A stretch of 64,000 nucleotides of DNA. It comes from Apteryx mantelli (taxonomy: Eukaryota > Chordata > Aves > Apterygiformes > Apterygidae). The position numbers and the translations under genes are program-made. Below are positions 63,501 through 64,000 of the stretch, in pieces (the stretch's first letter is position 1; every line of letters starts with the position of its first letter). The stretch lies in NCBI RefSeq assembly GCF_036417845.1, contig NC_089979.1:25175958-25239957 (forward strand), read 5' to 3'. The notes beneath the pieces are model-generated. The model searched no databases, was not told the DNA's origin, and was given only the letters and a program-made list of their open reading frames with translations.

Positions 63501-64000
63501 TCACAACAATCTGGAACACTCATTTTAGAGGGACAGCTATGGCATGATTTTCTTTGAGCCATAAAGAATATAGTAAAATATTGTTAGAGGTTGCTTTTCA
63601 GACAGTGATCCTGAAGTGCTTCACAATTGTAAATCACTGGAGCCTGTTCTAAGAAGGAAGAAGAATTTTGTCACTTCCATTTCATGTATGAGATAACAGA
63701 AGAACCTGAGGCACAAAACAAATGTGCACAAAGGAAAAAAAACCCACAATCTATACCAAGCAAAAAGCAAATCCCTCAGCCCTCCAGTGAACGCTGGGCA
63801 GGCTGAGCCTTTGCCCCTGTACTGCCTACACCAGCCAGGCTTTCAGAAACTGGTCATTGGGCAAAGGGCTCTTGATTTAGTACATCACAAGTCTTGTGAG
63901 CTATTAATTACAGAGTGCATTAATTGAATGGCTCTTAAATGACTCCTGAGATTAACTTACAGTGTTTTCCTTGTTTTTGCTTTTGCAGCCCACCAATTTT
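30414..64000 (+). CDS. LAPTM4B: LAPTM4B, lysosomal-associated transmembrane protein 4B, 5' portion (residues 1-139)
   Basis: LAPTM4B is a four-pass late-endosomal/lysosomal membrane protein of the LAPTM family, implicated in EGFR trafficking, amino-acid transporter recruitment, mTORC1 signalling and ceramide handling. Exons 30414-30509, 47234-47345, 54398-54471, 55135-55257 and 63989-64000 (cut by the window) join in frame. The protein starts [20 protein letters not shown]1 is about residues 22-46, split by intron 1; a luminal loop with [11 protein letters not shown] follows; TM2 is about 71-92 and TM3 about 98-122. TM4 and the C-terminal PPxY motifs lie beyond the window. The start is the first ATG in the island, with G at -3. 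Human LAPTM4B also has a long form with an N-terminal extension; here the upstream frame is open but has no ATG. Confidence 0.96.
30721..30737. repeat. G17 homopolymer
   Basis: Run of 17 G about 210 bases after the exon 1 donor, inside the CpG island. A run this long can form a G-quadruplex and is also a common place for assembly length errors. Confidence 0.85.
34880..35350 (+). repeat. diverged direct repeat, copy 1
   Basis: Several blocks recur in the same order and orientation about 1.36-1.38 kb downstream: the sequence around 34934 (AGGTCTCACTGTACAATTGA), around 35105 (AAATACC...AACTGAAAAT) and around 35219 (CTGGAGGTCCTT). By eye the copies are roughly 60% identical. It could be an old dispersed repeat or an ancient tandem duplication. 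Confidence 0.5.
36270..36740 (+). repeat. diverged direct repeat, copy 2
   Basis: Counterpart of the copy at 34.88 kb. Matching blocks start at about 36310 (AGGTTTCCCTGTATGATTGA), 36462 (AAATACC, then AACTGAAAAT) and 36589 (CTGGAGGACCTT). Constant spacing between blocks argues that the similarity is real. Confidence 0.5.
44830..46800 (-). mobile_element. degraded CR1-type LINE, minus strand
   Basis: Read on the + strand, this is the reverse complement of a CR1 3' half. Landmarks are the 3' end near 44840-44885 (AGAAT...GGATCTTGAAGATCATCTG), the block GTCTAACCTAAATCTCCC (45032), the reverse-transcriptase region TTTGCACTTGCCCTTATGGA (45530), TTGACAAATCCATGCTGG (45966) and TTTTTCAAAGATCATTGCTA (46171). 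The copy is heavily diverged with many stops and gaps, so it is inactive and ancient. The outer limits are approximate. Confidence 0.72.
47234..47345 (+). CDS. LAPTM4B: LAPTM4B exon 2
   Basis: Follows CTCTCTGTAG and ends one base into a codon before GTAAGT. It encodes residues 33-69: [20 protein letters not shown], then [17 protein letters not shown]. It completes TM1 and most of the first luminal loop. Human has DPDQYNFSSSELGGDFEFMDDA; the N-F-S glycosylation sequon recalled in human is H-L-T here. Confidence 0.96.
47346..54397 (+). other. LAPTM4B: LAPTM4B intron 2
   Basis: About 7 kb. It contains a MIR-like SINE remnant at about 49.77-49.99 kb and a GC-richer stretch at about 50.6-51.45 kb with chance open frames. 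Otherwise AT-rich with nothing recognised. Confidence 0.85.
49770..49990 (+). mobile_element. MIR/CORE-SINE-like remnant
   Basis: Motifs occur in the order expected of a MIR-type SINE: a TTCTATTTTAGAAAGGAAAC block resembling CCATTTTACAGATGAGGAAAC, a GACACAAA block resembling GAGGCACAGA, GATTTGCCATG resembling a CTTGCCCAAGG block, then GGGAACTAGGGAGAACTCCA and CTACTCTACTGGAT, resembling the GGACTAGAACCCAGG and CTCTATCCACTGG tail. It is strongly diverged, so the call is by motif order, not a computed alignment. Confidence 0.5.
54398..54471 (+). CDS. LAPTM4B: LAPTM4B exon 3
   Basis: After CTCTTCCAG it completes the Asn codon and encodes residues 70-94: [20 protein letters not shown], then YGAYK, in phase 0 before GTAATT. 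This is the second transmembrane helix, differing from recalled human only at Thr for Ala in CIAIA/CIATA. Confidence 0.96.
54472..55134 (+). other. LAPTM4B: LAPTM4B intron 3
   Basis: Short AT-rich intron with no recognised element. Confidence 0.85.
55135..55257 (+). CDS. LAPTM4B: LAPTM4B exon 4
   Basis: Between CCTTTTTAG and GTAAAT, phase 0 at both ends. It encodes residues 95-135: [20 protein letters not shown], then [21 protein letters not shown]. It covers transmembrane helix 3, including the membrane-buried Asp in QIFDFA (codon 55180-55182, residue 110), a position discussed for human LAPTM4B in sphingolipid-dependent regulation. Confidence 0.96.
57130..58970 (+). mobile_element. degraded CR1-type LINE, plus strand
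   Basis: CR1 reverse-transcriptase landmarks appear in order on the + strand: GCTCACTAGCTATTTCTGTT (57197), AGCAGGTCAAGATAATTTGC (57340), GGAAATTCCAGGGTGATTAT and GGCTGATTAGCCTGAC (57485-57525), TCAGCACAGTTTTATGG (57608), TTTTGTAAGATGTTTGACTT (57711), the ACACAGAGACTGATGGAG block (58148), CTGTACCTGGGATGCAGTGA (58309) and GTATTGAAAGGCTCTTTAAA (58673). Stops and gaps occur throughout, so it is an inactive ancient copy. Limits are approximate. Confidence 0.68.
61220..62480. other. GC-rich intronic block
   Basis: A GC- and fairly CpG-rich block within otherwise AT-rich intron 4. Open frames are present on both strands, as expected from GC composition; none shows a known domain. It could be an intragenic CpG island or simply an isochore-like patch. 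Confidence 0.6.
61574..61723. repeat. 72-bp tandem repeat with palindromic core
   Basis: GTGGGAC starts at 61574, 61646 and 61717, giving periods of 72 and 71 bp over about 2.1 copies. Each unit shares GTGGGACGTGTCCC, a central GTGGGA..GGTGCCTTAGCC-like block and a GATGCGTCAGG-like end. The second copy contains GTGGGAC and GTCCCAC as a hairpin with a 2-base loop. Confidence 0.75.
63590..63730 (+). mobile_element. MIR/CORE-SINE-like remnant
   Basis: A CTGAAGTGCTTCACA block resembling the AAAGCACTTTACA core is followed by ACTTCCATTTCATGTATGAG and AACCTGAGGCACAAA, resembling CCCATTTTACAGATGAGG and AACTGAGGCACAGA. Motif order and spacing fit a MIR-type element; diverged and 3'-truncated. Confidence 0.45.
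63989..64000 (+). CDS. LAPTM4B: LAPTM4B exon 5, first 12 bases
   Basis: After TTTTGCTTTTGCAG the window ends with four codons reading PTNF (residues 136-139), matching the human PPNFPYRDD start of the next exon and keeping the phase-0 junction. The rest of the exon lies beyond the window. Confidence 0.92.

Larger units (their letters stand above)
55258..63988 (+). other. LAPTM4B: LAPTM4B intron 4
   Basis: About 8.7 kb. It holds an old CR1 copy in forward orientation, a GC-rich block of about 1.25 kb with a 72-bp tandem repeat, and a MIR-like remnant near the 3' end. No internal exon was supported. Confidence 0.85.

Noticed and set aside
1..64000. CRISPR arrays, operons, tRNA or rRNA genes, integrated phage or bacterial systems
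   Set aside because: The window is spliced vertebrate DNA; no regularly spaced repeats, no tRNA-like cloverleaf and no bacterial-type gene organisation were seen.

Overview
This looks like a vertebrate nuclear genome window, most likely from a bird. The evidence is two spliced genes with GT-AG introns that read as MTDH and LAPTM4B, a CpG-island promoter, AT-rich introns with few repeats, and repeats that read as old CR1 LINEs with no Alu-, B1- or L1-like elements. The bird assignment is an inference from repeat content and protein similarity recalled from memory; a turtle or crocodilian is less likely but not excluded.

Layout, all coding on the + strand. (1) Positions 1-12780 hold the 3' part of MTDH (metadherin/LYRIC/AEG-1): seven coding exons giving 258 whole codons up to the stop at 12778-12780, including the SND1-binding double-tryptophan segment, a nine-lysine run and the basic C-terminus. 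(2) From 12781 to about 14.94 kb lies the AT-rich 3' UTR with several AATAAA signals. (3) About 14.94-29.88 kb is intergenic, with homopolymer tracts, a 31-bp inverted repeat pair around 25.95-26.15 kb and a possible retroposon remnant at 22.3-22.9 kb, but no gene I can support. (4) A CpG island at about 29.88-30.84 kb contains LAPTM4B exon 1 with its ATG at 30414. (5) LAPTM4B exons 2-4 and the first 12 bases of exon 5 follow to the window edge, covering residues 1-139: transmembrane segments 1-3 and the first luminal loop. Introns 1 and 4 each carry an old CR1 copy, in opposite orientations, and introns 2 and 4 carry MIR-like SINE remnants.

The tandem head-to-tail order MTDH-LAPTM4B matches the order I recall for human 8q22. 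The two genes are neighbours but have separate functions: MTDH is an ER/nuclear scaffold that stabilises SND1, and LAPTM4B is a late-endosomal/lysosomal tetraspanning protein. I found no undescribed gene system. The best leads are structural: the inverted repeat, an ATG-less in-frame extension upstream of LAPTM4B, a pair of diverged direct repeats at 34.9-36.7 kb, and a GC-rich intronic block with a 72-bp tandem repeat.
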